DNA of 64,000 nucleotides from Micropterus salmoides (GCF_014851395.1 NW_024040374.1:26678772-26742771); one strand, 5' to 3'. Shown: positions 13,285-24,521, numbered from the stretch's first letter. Numbers and translations are program-made. The notes: a model not told the origin generated them from the sequence alone.

Positions 13285-13569
13285 AGGTTGGAGTTTGTTA
13301 ACAACATGTTATACTGCCCTCGAGGTAGCTTAAAGTTTGGACTTTTTCAACTTGGACCCTATTTTCCCATGTGTTTGTGTATTGAGCGAGTGTGCTGCAT
13401 TTGGCAGCGAGACATATAAACATAATTATGTCAAGGGAGTCAAGTGGCTTTTTCAACAACTCCTGTGTTCAAGATGTAAAATTCCATTTTTTGTCAAGTG
13501 TGTCTTGACCAGAGCGATACAGTGACTGTTTATGGTTAAACAAAAATGATCTTACTTATTATCTTACTG

Positions 13570-14013
13570 CTCCTCAACAGAACTAACTCGGACTTCTGCA
13601 GATCTGCTGCCCTCAGCGCACTTCACCTACTGGGATTTAATCTCATCCGCGCGGATCGCGAAAGGGATCTCACGGGAAAAACACGGGGAGGCGGTCTCTG
13701 TTTCTATATAAACGAAGGTTGGTGCACAGATGTCACAGTGTTGAAGAAATCATGCAGGCCTCACCTAGAGACATTATTTATAAACTGTAAACCGGTTTAT
13801 TCAACGCTGGAGAAAACTAACGTGGAGAAAAAACATCCAGACTCCCTGCTCATTGTTCTTGGGGACTTTAACAAAGCAAACCTCAGTCATGAACTTCCAA
13901 AGTACAGACAGCATATTAAGTGTCTCACCAGGGACACTAACACACTGGACCACTGCTACACAACATTAAAGGACACCTATCGCTCTGTTCCCCGTGTAGC
14001 CTTGGGAGTCTGA
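13570..14013 (+). pseudogene. LINE endonuclease domain remnant
   Basis: The frame 13546-14013 reads through an APE-type endonuclease. It includes TRGGGLCFYIN, the metal-site motif LIVLGDFNKANL and the late LDHC block (TNTLDHCY), and ends near RSVPRVALG. The N-terminal part that normally precedes the GFNLIRADR block is missing, and the middle is shortened between INCKPVYS and EKKHPDSLL. The next stretch to 14430 still resembles the EN-RT linker (KWTNESKLELQACFDCTDW) but is out of frame. This enzyme would nick target DNA to prime reverse transcription. The copy cannot be functional. Confidence 0.85.
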
Positions 14014-14432
14014 TCACTGTCTGGTTCATCTTATCCCGACACACAGGCAAAATCTGCTAAACCTGTTGTAAAGTCTGTGAAAAGATGGACCAACGAGTCA
14101 AAGCTGGAGTTACAGGCCTGCTTTGACTGTACTGACTGGAGTGGTTTTGAGGCTGCAGCCACTGACCTGGACGAACTAACTGACACTGTGACATCTTACA
14201 TCAGTTTTTGTTAGGTGTGTGCCGACTAAAAACCTTCCGCACATACAACAACCAAAAATCCTGGCTCACAGCGAATTCAGGCAGCTTCATCAGACCAAGG
14301 AGGAGGCCTTCAGAAGTGGGGACAGAGTCTTGTACAACCAGGCCAGGAACACGCTGACTAGAGGTCAAAGCTGCAAAGAGGTGCTATGCTGAAAAGCTAA
14401 ATAACAGCTTTGCAGCCAACAACCCTGCGTCA

Positions 14433-15956
14433 GTGTCGAGAAGCCTACGGACACTCACAAACTACAAGAGACCATCCCCCAACACTGCTGGTACTCAACA
14501 ACTGGCAGACGAGCTGAATGGTTTCTACTATAGGTTTGAAAAGCCCAGAGTCACACCTCACCCCCACTCCAAAACCATCTTCAAACAGTCACCTTCCCCC
14601 TCTGACCTCTCACCTGCACTCAAGATCTGTGAAGAGGACGTGAGCCACCTCTTCCAGAGGCAGAAGATCAGGAAGGCTCCTGGACCTGACGGTGTCTCAC
14701 CACCGTACCTGAAAATCTGTGTGGACCAGCTGGCCCCCATCTTCACTCAGATCTTCAACAAATCACTGAAGCTGTGTGAAGTTCCCTCCTGCTTCAAACG
14801 CCCCACCATCATCCCGGTCCCAAAAAAACCCTCCATCTCTGGACTGAATGACTACAGGCCCGTCGCCCTGACATCTGTAGTCATGAAGTCCTTTGAAAGA
14901 CTAGTGTTGGCCCACCTGAAGGACATTACAGGCCCCCTGCTGGACCCCCTGCAGTATGCCTACAGGGCTAACAGGTCAGTGGATGATGCTGTCAACGTAG
15001 GTCTGCATCACATCCTGCAACACCTCGACTCTCCAGAGACATATTCAAGGATCCTGCTCGTGGACTTCAGCTCGGCGTTCAACACCATCATCCCGGACAT
15101 CCTCAGCACCAAACCACCCAGCTCACTGTGCCAGCCAGCAGGAGTCAGCAGGTGAGTCAGGGAAACATCACCTCCAGCTCCCGGACTATCAGCACTGGCG
15201 ACCCCCAGGGGTGTGTGCTCTCCCCACTGCTCTTCTCCCTCTACACCAATGACTGCACCTCAGACCCATCTGTCAAACTCCTGAAGTTCGCTGACGACAC
15301 AATGGTCATCGGCCTCATCCGGGACGGTGATGAGTCGGCCTACAGATGGGAGGTTGATCAGCTGGCTCTCTGGTGCGGTCAGAACAACCTGGAGCTTAAC
15401 ACACTCAAAACTGTGGAGATGACCGTGGACTTCAGGAGGATCCCCCCACTCTGCCCCCCATCACCATACTCAACAGCCTTGTGTCTGCTGTGGAATCCTT
15501 CAGGTTTCTGGGATCCACTATATCCCAGGACCTGAAGTGGGAACCCAACACTGACACTATCATCAAGAAGGCCCACCAGAGGATGTACTTCCTGCGTCAG
15601 CTCAGGAAGCTCAACCTGCCTAAGGAGCTGCCGATCCAGTTCTACACAGCCATCATCCAGTCTGTCCTTTGCACGTCCATCACTGTCTGGTTTCTGCCAC
15701 CAAAAAGGACAAGGACAGACTACAACGTACAGTCAGGACTGCAGAAAAAATAATCGGTGCCAACCTGCCCTCCATTCAGGACGCATACACCAGAGTCAGG
15801 AAACGGGCAGGAAACATCACTGCAAATCCATCTCACCCCGGACACAACCTGTTCCAGCTCCTCCCCTCTGGTAGGCGCTACAGAGCAGTGTATGCCAAAA
15901 CCAACAGACTCAGAAGCAGTTTCTTCCCACAAGCCATCACACTGATGAACAGCTGA
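14433..15956 (+). pseudogene. LINE reverse transcriptase and C-terminal region, frameshifted
   Basis: Four overlapping frames (14433-15155, 15128-15535, 15481-15753, 15669-15956) together trace one reverse transcriptase. Motifs in order are RKAPGPDGVSP, IIPVPKKPSISGLNDYRPVA, the first catalytic block LLVDFSSAFNTI (about 15058), GDPQGCVLSPLLFSLYTND, the catalytic FADDTMVIGL (about 15287), and then LKTVEMTVDF and FRFLGSTISQDLKW. The C-terminal part ends LLPSGRRYRAVYAKTNRLRS and FFPQAITLMNS. A deletion around 15115-15150 removes the segment between the FSSAFNT block and the GDPQG block. The enzyme would copy its own RNA at the nick. Confidence 0.88.
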
Positions 15957-16480
15957 TTTCTGACTCACAGTGTCAGGAACATTCCTGTGCAATAACCCAG
16001 TAACTCTGCCTCTAATCAGCACCTGTTTACTGGTTTCCACTTATTATTTATTTATTCACCATTCTCTATTTCAGTGCTGTTCATACTATGTCATATTGTA
16101 TATACTGTATACCAATACACCTACCTCAGGTCATAAGGTCATAGGTCTTATTTATTTTTTCCAGCATCCTTTGCACTATGCTCCATCACACTGTGTACAT
16201 GTATGCATGTATGTATATGTGTACCTGTATATCATATCCATCTTCAACATGTACATAATGAGAATAATAGTTTACTCTTGCATCCTTTGCACTCTGATCA
16301 CTGCACTATTTGTCAATATGTCTATATTGTTTTGTTCATAGTGTGTATATTAGTGTTGTCTATACTGTAGTTTGTGTCTGATTTTATTTATTATTATTAT
16401 TTTATTATTGTATAAGTAAGCACATCGTGAGCAATGTACAATCCTGAGTCAAATTCCTCGTATGTGTACACATACCTGGC

Positions 16481-16505
16481 AATAAAACTGATTCTGATTC
16501 TGATT
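16481..16505 (+). repeat. LINE 3' terminal tandem tail
   Basis: AATAAA followed by repeats of a CTGATT unit marks the 3' end of the LINE and the probable junction with intron sequence. Confidence 0.8.
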
Positions 16506-19500
16506 ATATTTCACAGTTCAAATACTTCAATCAACCCTCAACAGAACTATCCAATATCATTTGTTCTCTTCAACATTTTCGTTTCTCTTTTCTACTCTAA
16601 ATATTCTTTAGCCTATCACACTAACATGGTGGAGTGCTTATTCCTCCTCAGCCCCTCCCAGGTTTTGTCTTCTTGGTACAAAAAGATTTTCTAGCTCCAG
16701 TCCACCAAGATTGTGGGGAGAGATAAACCTAAAATCTAAATTAAAAGAAATTTGTCCATCACAGATGCTGGGTTCTAGTTTTTCTACAAACGAAATGTTA
16801 CAGTCGTAGTTCTACTTCTTAAAACATTTGTAGATTTTTCATGCTGCTGAGGGGAAAATAAAATCTGATGTCAGTGCTGCAACTGTCAGGGCGGCAGAGG
16901 AGAAACATGTGAAACAAGAACCCTTTTCTTCAATTTCTTTCTTAATTTTACTTGAACATTCATGATTCTTCCCCTTCAAATTTCAATTTGCTAATGTCTT
17001 GTATCATTGCTGAGAGCAAAAATGTTCTAAAGTACACTTTATGCAATCATCAGGAGACAGAATGACATTTTTTGCAGGTGCTGGGTAACAACAGTCTGCA
17101 CAAAAAGTTGACAAAATTCACACTGCAATCTACCGCATTTTGCACTTCGGTACAAATTCTTGTTCTTTACCAGCTGCTGTATACACCAATATGGATACAT
17201 CTGCAGCTGCAGCTAAGATTTCAGAATATCTCAGTCGAGCTCTAGAATATGAAGCACTACAATGTAAATGTTATGTTTGTGGTGATATTGCAAGATTGAA
17301 TTGCTTGTGAGCTTAGCAATCAGTGCATGTGCTGATCATGTAGCGGTGCAAATAAAGCACCCGTTCTCAATACCTTATACAATATGTTTATTAAGGATAC
17401 AGATAACATGAATGTTGTGAACTTTTATATTTATATATGTAAAAGTTTTATATTTTTTATATTCAGAAAACTCAAACGGGTTTTTACATATATCAAACTG
17501 AAGCTCAAACTCCCTTAAAGTTAAAACCTTAATCCTCCTTTTTTGGAGTTGCTACATAGAATATTTGCTTCCACACGGCACTCAGTTATGCATTACTCCT
17601 TCAGAGTCACAAACGCTGGTAAAGCAGGAAAGATATTTTTGTTAGTTCATTACATGCTGATTGAACCACACGAACAGAACATTAATATTCCACTGAAATC
17701 TGTTCTGTTTGTGGCGTTACCAAGAGCCTCATTATATGATCCTCATGCTGATGACTTCATTACAGCCACAAAAATGGAAATGCATCATTCGGGCTTATTA
17801 AGTGAAAACATACTTCTTTTTGTATCTGAGCCATCCTGTAATTAAGTTGAAACAGCTGACCCAACTATTGTAGATTCTTATGGAGTGAATAAAACATTTT
17901 CAAGGCAATTTTCTCTCACAGCAGGAATCAGCCAAACTATTACAGTAGGCTACAAATTCCAGGAATATTCCAAGTTAATATTGTGGGAGGGCCCAAGGAA
18001 ACCACAGTTCCAATGTTGCAATAGTTCTGCCAGCAGCTCGCATATGCAGTGGGAAATGAACTGGCATGAATATTGTATTTCTCTGGGTATCCAGTGTGTG
18101 ATAGCCTGTGAGTGGGCAGCTCTCTCCACTGGGTGAGAATAGCATCAGGGACCCTACTGGCACCTGCTTTCGTTTTGGCAGGAACTCCTGGATGACACCA
18201 GGTTGCCTTAGACACAGCATGACCCGCAAGTATAAAAATAGCGTCTTTATAATTACAAAGAGGCTGCCTTTTCCATCTTAACATATTGTTATTGCTTATT
18301 AAAACATAGCACAATTTATTGTTTCTTCTGTATGGGTCATTCATGGTGTGCTTCGTCACTATGCTTACTGAAAAGAAAATGAAAAAGAAGTTTTCCATTT
18401 ACAGAAAATGCAGGATACATGTTCAACAGGGAGTAGAACACATTTTGCCATACTGTCATGATAGCTTAATTTTGAAAAAGTTCATAATTTAAGAAATTAA
18501 GCAACTTTCTGGAAAAAGCCTATTTGTATGTGGCATACTTGCCTGAGTCAGCCCTGGCTAGCTAACATGACATGGAATTCCAGTAAGAAACAGCAGCTAG
18601 CAAGATGCTAACCGAGACTGTACACAAAGTTAGCTGTACAAATAGTGAGAAATGAACTGTGAGTGTTCCAAATCATCAACCAGCAACATGGGTTGAAAGC
18701 GCGCACACACACACAGAAGTAAAATTAGAGTTAAAAAAAGTAGTGTTACTAGTTCAAAAAGTAATAGTCAGAATGTCTTCTCAGCCTTTAAATTCACTGA
18801 AATTCTATGCTATTTAATTTGTGCACAGGTGTGGTGGCGTCACTGAGGTTCTGCAGACAGAATCTTTCCCCTTTTTTTCTCTGGTGTCTGCAATTTTGTC
18901 ATTTAGTCTTTTCTTTAAATCTTGGTCATTACTTTCCTGCAGAGATATGCTGTTAATCAAAGGGTGTTGCAGAAAAGAGTTTTATGAATATATTTAAGTT
19001 TATTAACATGGTACACTATTTGCCAGTTATCCATCATGTATTACTTAAATGTCAAAACTTACATATACATGTATTTATACTTTTGTGGCTGTTTATCAGC
19101 AGGGAAACTCCCTGCTGATAAACATAGGGAGGAGGTTCAGCTTGGCTTTCACATCCAGTCTTTGATTAATTTCATGGGGAGTGTGAACTTCCCAGCTTTG
19201 GAAATCCTTTTGCGATACTTTCAAATTAAATAAACACTTAAACATAATCACTTGAATAAATACACAAATAAATTAATAAATACTTGAAATACTAAATAAT
19301 GAAATAACTCAATTATTCAACTTAACTCATTATGTAATCTGTCATCAGTCTTCATTCCACACATCTACTGCTATGTTTAGATTTTCTTTAAACCATGGCC
19401 AGTTTATTTTAAAAATTGCCTACAAAATTGATGTTTGAACATGTCAGTCACAGTGAGGATCTGTGACTCTTAAGGCCACCAGCCATTCACAGAGAAAACT

Positions 19501-19676
19501 TGTATAGTATTGTAGCATGGAATTGTTGGTCCTTTTCTTCTTCTACATGTAGTAGAGTTGTCCTTCACTGAATCAATGAAACAAAAAAAGTGTTTCTTTT
19601 GTGTGCTATGCTCAATCACTCAGTGAGTGAGTGTATCCCAGCACACAAGCTCAACTGAAATGACCATAGATCTGTG
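16506..19676. other. Intron, no recognisable gene
   Basis: AT-rich sequence without recognisable coding sequence or transposon ends. It contains one perfect 15-bp hairpin, listed separately. Confidence 0.5.
19091..19123. other. Perfect 15-bp stem hairpin
   Basis: GTTTATCAGCAGGGA (19091-19105) is followed by AAC and its exact reverse complement (19109-19123). No element boundary or CTRR motif of the Helitron type follows immediately. Confidence 0.85.
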
Positions 19677-19800
19677 CAGAGGTGGAAAGTAACAAATTAA
19701 AATTACTCATGTTACTGTAATTTTTTTAAATCGTTAATTTTACTTTTACTGAAGTATATTTTGTAAGTATTGTACTTCGCTACATTTTCAATCACATCCG
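19677..19800 (+). repeat. hAT-like MITE fragment (CAGAGGTGGAAAGTAAC end)
   Basis: Begins CAGAGGTGGAAAGTAAC and continues with 'ttactgaagtatattttg' and 'gtacttcgctacattt', which resembles the common fish MITE whose ends are CAG-GGTGGAAAGTAACTA. The opposite end was not found, so this is a fragment. The assignment rests on memory of the repeat. Confidence 0.55.
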
Positions 19801-20160
19801 TTACTGATTTTAAAAAAGTGCAAGGAAGAACTTGCGACCACTTTGGCTTCAAGTGAACCAGAACAGCAGCTTTATCATGATGCAGTGTAAACTGTGAAAA
19901 CATCCTGTATTAAGTTACTGCTAATGCTAACTGAACATTTTCTGCTGCTGCAGCTTCACATTAAAAGCATTTAACTGGGATAACACAAGTGTACTTTTAT
20001 AAGTAGTCACAGGAAAGGCAATCTGTAAGTGAGATCAGCGCTGACCATGTCGTGTAGACAGCTACAATGCATCAATACAAGACAACTGTCACAACAGTTT
20101 TCTGACAGCGGACCAGTTTGAAATATTGCAAGTAATGTAACAGTTAGCAGCAGACACAAT

Positions 20161-20397
20161 CGTCTCGGGTTACGTATGTAACCCTGGTTCCCCGAGAAGG
20201 GGAACGAGACACTGCGTCGGTTACGACACTATGGGAACGCCTCTAGGCGTAGCAGGTCTGAATGTGAATGAAATCACTCCAATCCTATTGGTTTGTTGCT
20301 AGAACGGTAAGGTGTGACGGAATAATCGGCGGAGTATAAAGCATACCTGTACACACTCATCATTAGCTTAAACTATGAAGCAGGCGCTTCAGGCGGG
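20161..20397 (-). repeat. DIRS left inverted terminal repeat
   Basis: Starts CGTCTCGGGTTACG and contains 'actgcgtcggttacgacact' (20212-20231). The block from about 20190 to 20390 is the reverse complement of the right terminus (23630-23785 joined to 30171-30220) with few differences, for example 'gcctctaggcgtagcaggtc' here against its complement with one change. Confidence 0.9.
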
Positions 20398-20423
20398 GAG
20401 AGAGGTGCGGCGGGCCGACGCAG

Positions 20424-20524
20424 TGTCTTGTTCCTCTTCTCGGGGAACCAGGGTTACATACGTAACCCGAGACGTTCCCCTTCGAAAGAACTCGAACTGC
20501 GTCGGTTACGACACTATGGGAACG
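20424..20524 (-). repeat. DIRS internal complementary region (ICR)
   Basis: The left half (about 20424-20474) is the reverse complement of the outermost left terminus at 20161-20213, including 'cgtaacccgagacg'. The right half (about 20474-20524) is complementary to the extreme right terminus at 30171-30220, reading 'ttccccttcgaa' then 'actgcgtcggttacgacact'. The two ends of the element are thus represented back to back inside it, as in DIRS-1, where the ICR is thought to template completion of the termini and circle formation. It lies between the recombinase end and the terminal repeat, the expected position. Confidence 0.88.
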
Positions 20525-20585
20525 AGATACCCACTAAACTGTGCCGAAAACCCCGCCTGCCCCAGTGTGCAATAAAGTGGCACGA

Positions 20586-21200
20586 CTAAGAGGAGAGCGC
20601 ACAAGTGCCAGGTGCCGAAGGAAGGTAAAGACTGTAAAACCGAATGAATGTGGGCGGAGTGGCCCAGCCAGCCACTACACAAACAAATCCTGCAAAGAGG
20701 CCCGGAAATCGAGAGGCCTGCCTCTGGTAGAATGAGCCCTCACAGCCACAGGTGAAGGCAAACCGCGCACCTGATAGGCCAGGGAAATAGTCTGAACAAT
20801 CCAGTTGCTAATAGTATGTTTGGATGCAGGGAGCCCAGCCCTAGGGGACCCAAAACACACTAGCAGCTGGTCAGCCTTCCTCCAACGGGAGGACTTCAGA
20901 GTTTAAATACTCAGTGCTCTGACAGGGCAGAGCAGAGCAGATGAAGTCTCCCGTCCTCCACCGTCACATGAGGTGGAGGATGAAATGCCTGCAGCACTGT
21001 GGACCCTGCCGCACAAGAAGGCACTTTAGGGATGTATCCTGGACGAGGGTGCATGATAGCCCTAATATTCCCCGGGGCAAACTCCAGGCTTTGCGGGGAA
21101 ACCGAAAGCGCTTGGAGATCCCCCACCCTCCTCAGAGAGGTGATAGCAAGAGAAAGGCCATCTTGAGGGTCAAGTGCTTAGCCTCAGCTGACTCCTGGGA
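20586..21200 (-). pseudogene. DIRS tyrosine recombinase, C-terminal catalytic remnant
   Basis: Fragments in three frames trace the C-terminal half of a DIRS tyrosine recombinase, the enzyme that integrates the circular DNA intermediate. In order they are LTLKMAFLLLSPL (near 21132-21190), GDLQALSVSPQSLEFAPG (about 21070-21125), PRPGYIPKVP, then FGSPRAGLPASKHTI and VRAHSTRG with the HxxR box (about 20715-20725). Last is GWATPPTFIRFYSLY, whose FY tyrosine (20634-20636) fits the catalytic nucleophile. A stop follows at 20586. The N-terminal half is absent and three frameshifts are present, so it is inactive. Confidence 0.85.
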
Positions 21201-21261
21201 CTTAGAGGGACCTGCCACAGCGGGCCGTCCAGGAGCAACACCCGGGTTGGCCAGAACGGGG

Positions 21262-22953
21262 CTACGAGCAGTAGGCCGACATTGTTCTGGCGGACCCGCT
21301 CCAGAACCCCCGAGAGCAGAGCGACTGGGGGAAAAGTGTACAGACGTAGCCTCGGCCACGAATATACCATGGCATCCAGACCCAACGGGCTGGAGGAACG
21401 AGAGAAAACCATAGTGGGCAGTGTGTAGTCTCTTGAGACACAAACAGATCCACGTCTATGGGGCCGAACTCTCCGCACAAGAGCTCCACCACTTCGGGGT
21501 GAAGTCTCCATTCCCCGGGCCTCAGCCCATGCCTCGACAGCAGGTCTGCTCCCTGATTCTGCGTCCCTGGGAGATACATCGCCCTGAGCAATAGTAACCT
21601 CTGCTGGGACCACAGGAGGATCTGACGCACCAGTCTGTACAGAGGGCGCGAGCGCAGACCGCCCTGGTGATTCAGATAGGCCACCACTGCTGTGTTGTCG
21701 GAACGAACCAGGACGTGGTGGCCTTGGAGATCGGGCAGGAAACTCCTTAGAGCCTGGAACACCGCCAACATCTCCAGACAGTTGATATGCCACTCGGACT
21801 GATGCACCTGCCAGGATCCCCTTGCAAAGCAGCCGCCCATGACCGCGCCCCAGCCCGTGATGGAGGCGTCTGTCGAAATGACCAGCCGGCGACAAGACCC
21901 TCCCAGCATGGGCCCCTGGGACAGGAACCAAGTTTCCTTCCAAACTGATAGGGAACGAATACACTGGAGCGTAACCCAAATCAGACAGAAAGGATTTCCC
22001 CTCGGGGAAAAACCCTTGGTCCTTAGCCACCACTGCAGGGGTCTCATGTGCAGCAGTCCAGATGGTATTACGCTGGACGCAGCCGCCAGGAGACCCAACA
22101 CTCGTTGTAAGTGTTTTATAGTGATGGCGTGGCCTAACTTCACCCCTTTCATGGCAGCCAATATGGTGTCGACACGTGCCGGAGACAATTGTGCCCGCAT
22201 CGTTGTCGAATCCCATACTACCCCTAGGAACGTAGTCTGTTGGGTGGGCGCCAGCACACTCTTTTTGCGTTGAGCCTCAGCCCTAAACGCAGCAGATGAG
22301 CCAGAACGACATCTCGATACCGAACCGCCAACTCGAGACTGGGCTAGGATGAGCCAGTCGTCGATGTAGTTGAAAATCCGGATGCCCTGGAGCCTCAGCG
22401 GGGCCAGTGCTGCATCCATACACTTGGTGAATGTGCGAGGGGAAAGTGCCAGGCCGAATGGAAGAACCCGATACTGGTAAGCCACACCCCCGAAGGCGAA
22501 CCTCAGGAACTTCCTGTGAGAAGGACGGATAGAGACGTGGAAATAGGCGTCCTTTAGATCTATCGTGACGAACCAATCCTCGGATTGGATGTGCGTCACG
22601 ATGGCGGGGATGGTGAGCATCTTGAACGTGAATCTCCACAGAGACCGGTTTAGAACCCGCAGATCCAAAATAGGGCGCAGCCCTCCGTCCTTCTTGGGGA
22701 CTATGAAGTACCGGCTGTAGAACCCAGCGTCTCTGTCTGGGGGGGAGACACGTTCCACGGCCCCTTTCCTCAGCAGAGTAAGAACTTCCTGTCCCAACAC
22801 CGGACCTTGCTCCGGGCGGACCACAGTCCAAACCACCCCGTTGAATTTTGGAGGGCGGGTTTTGAACTGTAGTCGATACCCATCTATGGCAGTGCGCAGG
22901 ACCCATGGAGAAATGTTCGTCAGGCTCCGCCAAGCCTCTGCAAAGTCTGCCAA
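21262..22953 (-). pseudogene. DIRS reverse transcriptase-RNase H region
   Basis: A long open frame (563 codons, with no ATG at its upstream end, so it is part of a longer ORF) encodes RT then RNase H. RT motifs are YFIVPKKDGGLRPILDLR, FVTIDLKDAYFHV with the first catalytic Asp, YRVLPFGLALSP, and the YIDDWLILA catalytic box at about residue 200. RNase H motifs are ISTDASITGWGAV, the NCLEMLAVFQAL glutamate, VRSDNTAVV and QGADLLSRHGL, so D-E-D-D is intact. A frameshift near 21390-21400 moves the downstream segment (PLGLDAMVYSWP) to another frame, extending to about 21170. The RT is of DIRS type. Confidence 0.93.
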
Positions 22954-23200
22954 CGGAACCAGCCCCTCGGGGCTGTTGCTCGGGTGTCTCGTGTGATCTT
23001 CTGGTGGACCCCTGAAGCCCCAGAACGGCAGGGGATAGCCACCGAAGATCCACGGTGAGTGAGTCTGGACGCCGCCTGACTGCAGACCCTTGGGGCAGGA
23101 AGTACGGCGTGGACTCGATGGTGGCAGGTGTGTCCCGAACGTGTAAACGGCGGGATAACATCACCCGTTGCCACGGCGGAGGGGACCTCGTTCGGCCTCC

Positions 23201-23221
23201 GGGGTGGGGTGGGGTGGGGGG
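23201..23221 (+). other. G-quadruplex motif
   Basis: Four runs of at least four Gs separated by single Ts (GGGGTGGGGTGGGGTGGGGG plus G). It lies on the strand opposite to DIRS transcription, inside the gag/RT spacer. Confidence 0.85.
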
Positions 23222-23304
23222 TGCTGGAGGGGAGAAAAGACTCCCCTACCCAGGACTACTTCAGGACCTTTTCCCTGAGCTCCGTCGGGACTGGATGACG
23301 GTCC

Positions 23305-23619
23305 TCAGATCGCATCTCTCAGAAGGCTGAGGTTGAGAGCGCCACGGGGAGAACACATCCGGCCATCCTCGGAAAAGAGAGCCATGTGGGACCTCAGTAC
23401 CCGCATGGAAAGGGCTTCGCAATGGCCGCAGGTAGCCCCCTCGAGAGCTGCCCGGGCGTGCTCCATTCCCAAACATGAGACACACATCTCATGAGAATCT
23501 CCATCCGTGATGTACCGAAGGCAAGGAAAAACACACCTTCTGTACTTCTGGTTGCCGGACATGCTGGTAGACTTCTTCTTCATAAGACACACTGCTTGTA
23601 GGACTTGAGCTTTCTTCAA
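23305..23619 (-). pseudogene. DIRS gag N-terminal remnant
   Basis: The frame is rich in paired cysteines and histidines: RCVFPCLRYITDGDSHEMCV, SCLGMEHARAAL, CGHCEALSM. I recall this CxxC/HxxC pattern from the N-terminus of fish DIRS gag proteins. An internal Met follows a short leader after the terminal repeat. Most of the rest of gag between here and the RT frame is missing or out of frame, so the protein is truncated. Confidence 0.7.
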
Positions 23620-23629
23620 ACAACATACA

Positions 23630-23785
23630 GAGCGCCTGCTGAATAGAAAAAAGCTAATGATGAGTGTATACAGGTGTGCTTTATACTTCTCCGGTTATTC
23701 CGTCACACCTTACCGTTCTAGCTACAAACCAATAGGATTGGAGTGATTTCATTCACATTCAGACCTGCTATGCCTAGAGGCGTTC
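23630..23785 (-). repeat. DIRS right inverted terminal repeat, inner part
   Basis: Reverse complement of the left terminus, for example 'aaccaataggattggagtga' and 'cacattcagacctgctatgc'. It stops abruptly at CGTTC (23781-23785), where the Gypsy LTR begins. Confidence 0.92.
23781..23785. other. Target-site duplication of Gypsy element, left copy (CGTTC)
   Basis: CGTTC immediately precedes the TGTTACGG start of the 5' LTR and is repeated at 30171-30175. It belongs to the DIRS sequence 'gaggcgttcccatag', which is split by the insertion. Confidence 0.95.
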
Positions 23786-24499
23786 TGTTACGGCTGCCAC
23801 CGCCCCCACCTGTATTTGCCTGTGCTTTCAAGTGGACTATCTGTTATGCTGAGCAGGCTGTGCAAGCCCACGCGGAGGATTGGCTGCACAAGGAGAGAAG
23901 GCCCGCCTACTTCCTGGGTTTCCAGTTACCATGCCCTCGATTGGTGCGGCATGCTCTACGGGCCAATCAGATGGAGACCGTGACAACCACCACCTGCTTA
24001 AAAGCCTGCCGGGTCTGCCATTCGAGGCAGCAATCTGACCTGAGTTGCTTGCCTCGGGAACGCCTGTCTTAGAGATTATAGTAGTGTTTTGTAACCCGTG
24101 CTAGACTTTGTGTCTTGACATTGTGTGTTCACTGTGTGAAGGTAAGAGAGTGGGCCAGGGCTAAGCTTAGCTATCACTGACACCTTTCTTGCACACACCT
24201 AGTTGTTTTATGTTAGTTTTCACCAGGTTCAGGGGTGCTGTGCGTTTTGTGTTGTGTTTTTCAAATGCCGTAGGTTAGTGAGCTTTTGGTTTATTCTTGT
24301 TTTGTAGTATCTCTGTAAGCAGTAATCCTCCTTTTGAGGATCTCCTTTTGTTATAATTGTTTGTTGATTTCCACAGCACCCATTGGCCCATCCTCTGTTT
24401 GTGCTCCACTTGCATTATTTCAAATAAATGCCCTTTCAAACCAACAACATCTGGTTTATGTTTATGTCCCTATACCCCTAGACACCTTGGGACGTAACA
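23786..24499 (+). repeat. Gypsy 5' LTR
   Basis: Begins TGTTACGGCTGCC and ends GGGACGTAACA, with TGTTAC/GTAACA inverted tips. It contains an AATAAA at about 24424. Compared with the 3' LTR it lacks one base at each of four short homopolymers (near 23900, 24132, 24200 and 24305) and has one substitution near 24120. Confidence 0.95.
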
Positions 24500-24503
24500 T
24501 AAG

Positions 24504-24521
24504 TGGGGGCTCGTCCGGGAT
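24504..24521 (+). promoter_or_regulatory. Primer-binding site for tRNA-Pro
   Basis: TGGGGGCTCGTCCGGGAT, four bases after the LTR, is complementary over 18 nt to the 3' end of vertebrate tRNA-Pro. It is the same site used by many gammaretroviruses. It would prime minus-strand DNA synthesis. Confidence 0.92.

Larger units (their letters stand above)
13560..16505 (+). mobile_element. Non-LTR retrotransposon, Rex1/CR1/L2-like LINE, decayed
   Basis: A LINE of the APE-endonuclease type in which an endonuclease remnant is followed by a reverse transcriptase, a C-terminal region and a 3' UTR. The 3' end is AATAAAACTGATTCTGATTC with a short tandem TTCTGA tail, typical of CR1/L2/Rex1-clade elements that end in a short repeat rather than poly(A). 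The coding region is broken into at least five frames and contains internal deletions. The 5' end is truncated inside the endonuclease. It lies antisense to gabrg3. The clade assignment (Rex1-like) is from motif memory. Confidence 0.88.

Noticed and set aside
19091..19123. Helitron 3' end
   Set aside because: Hairpin is present but no CTRR terminus follows at the expected distance and no Helitron coding sequence is seen.
21839..22273. Plus-strand open frames opposite the DIRS polymerase, and similar frames opposite the BEL ORFs
   Set aside because: Shadow frames of GC-rich coding sequence on the other strand without motifs.
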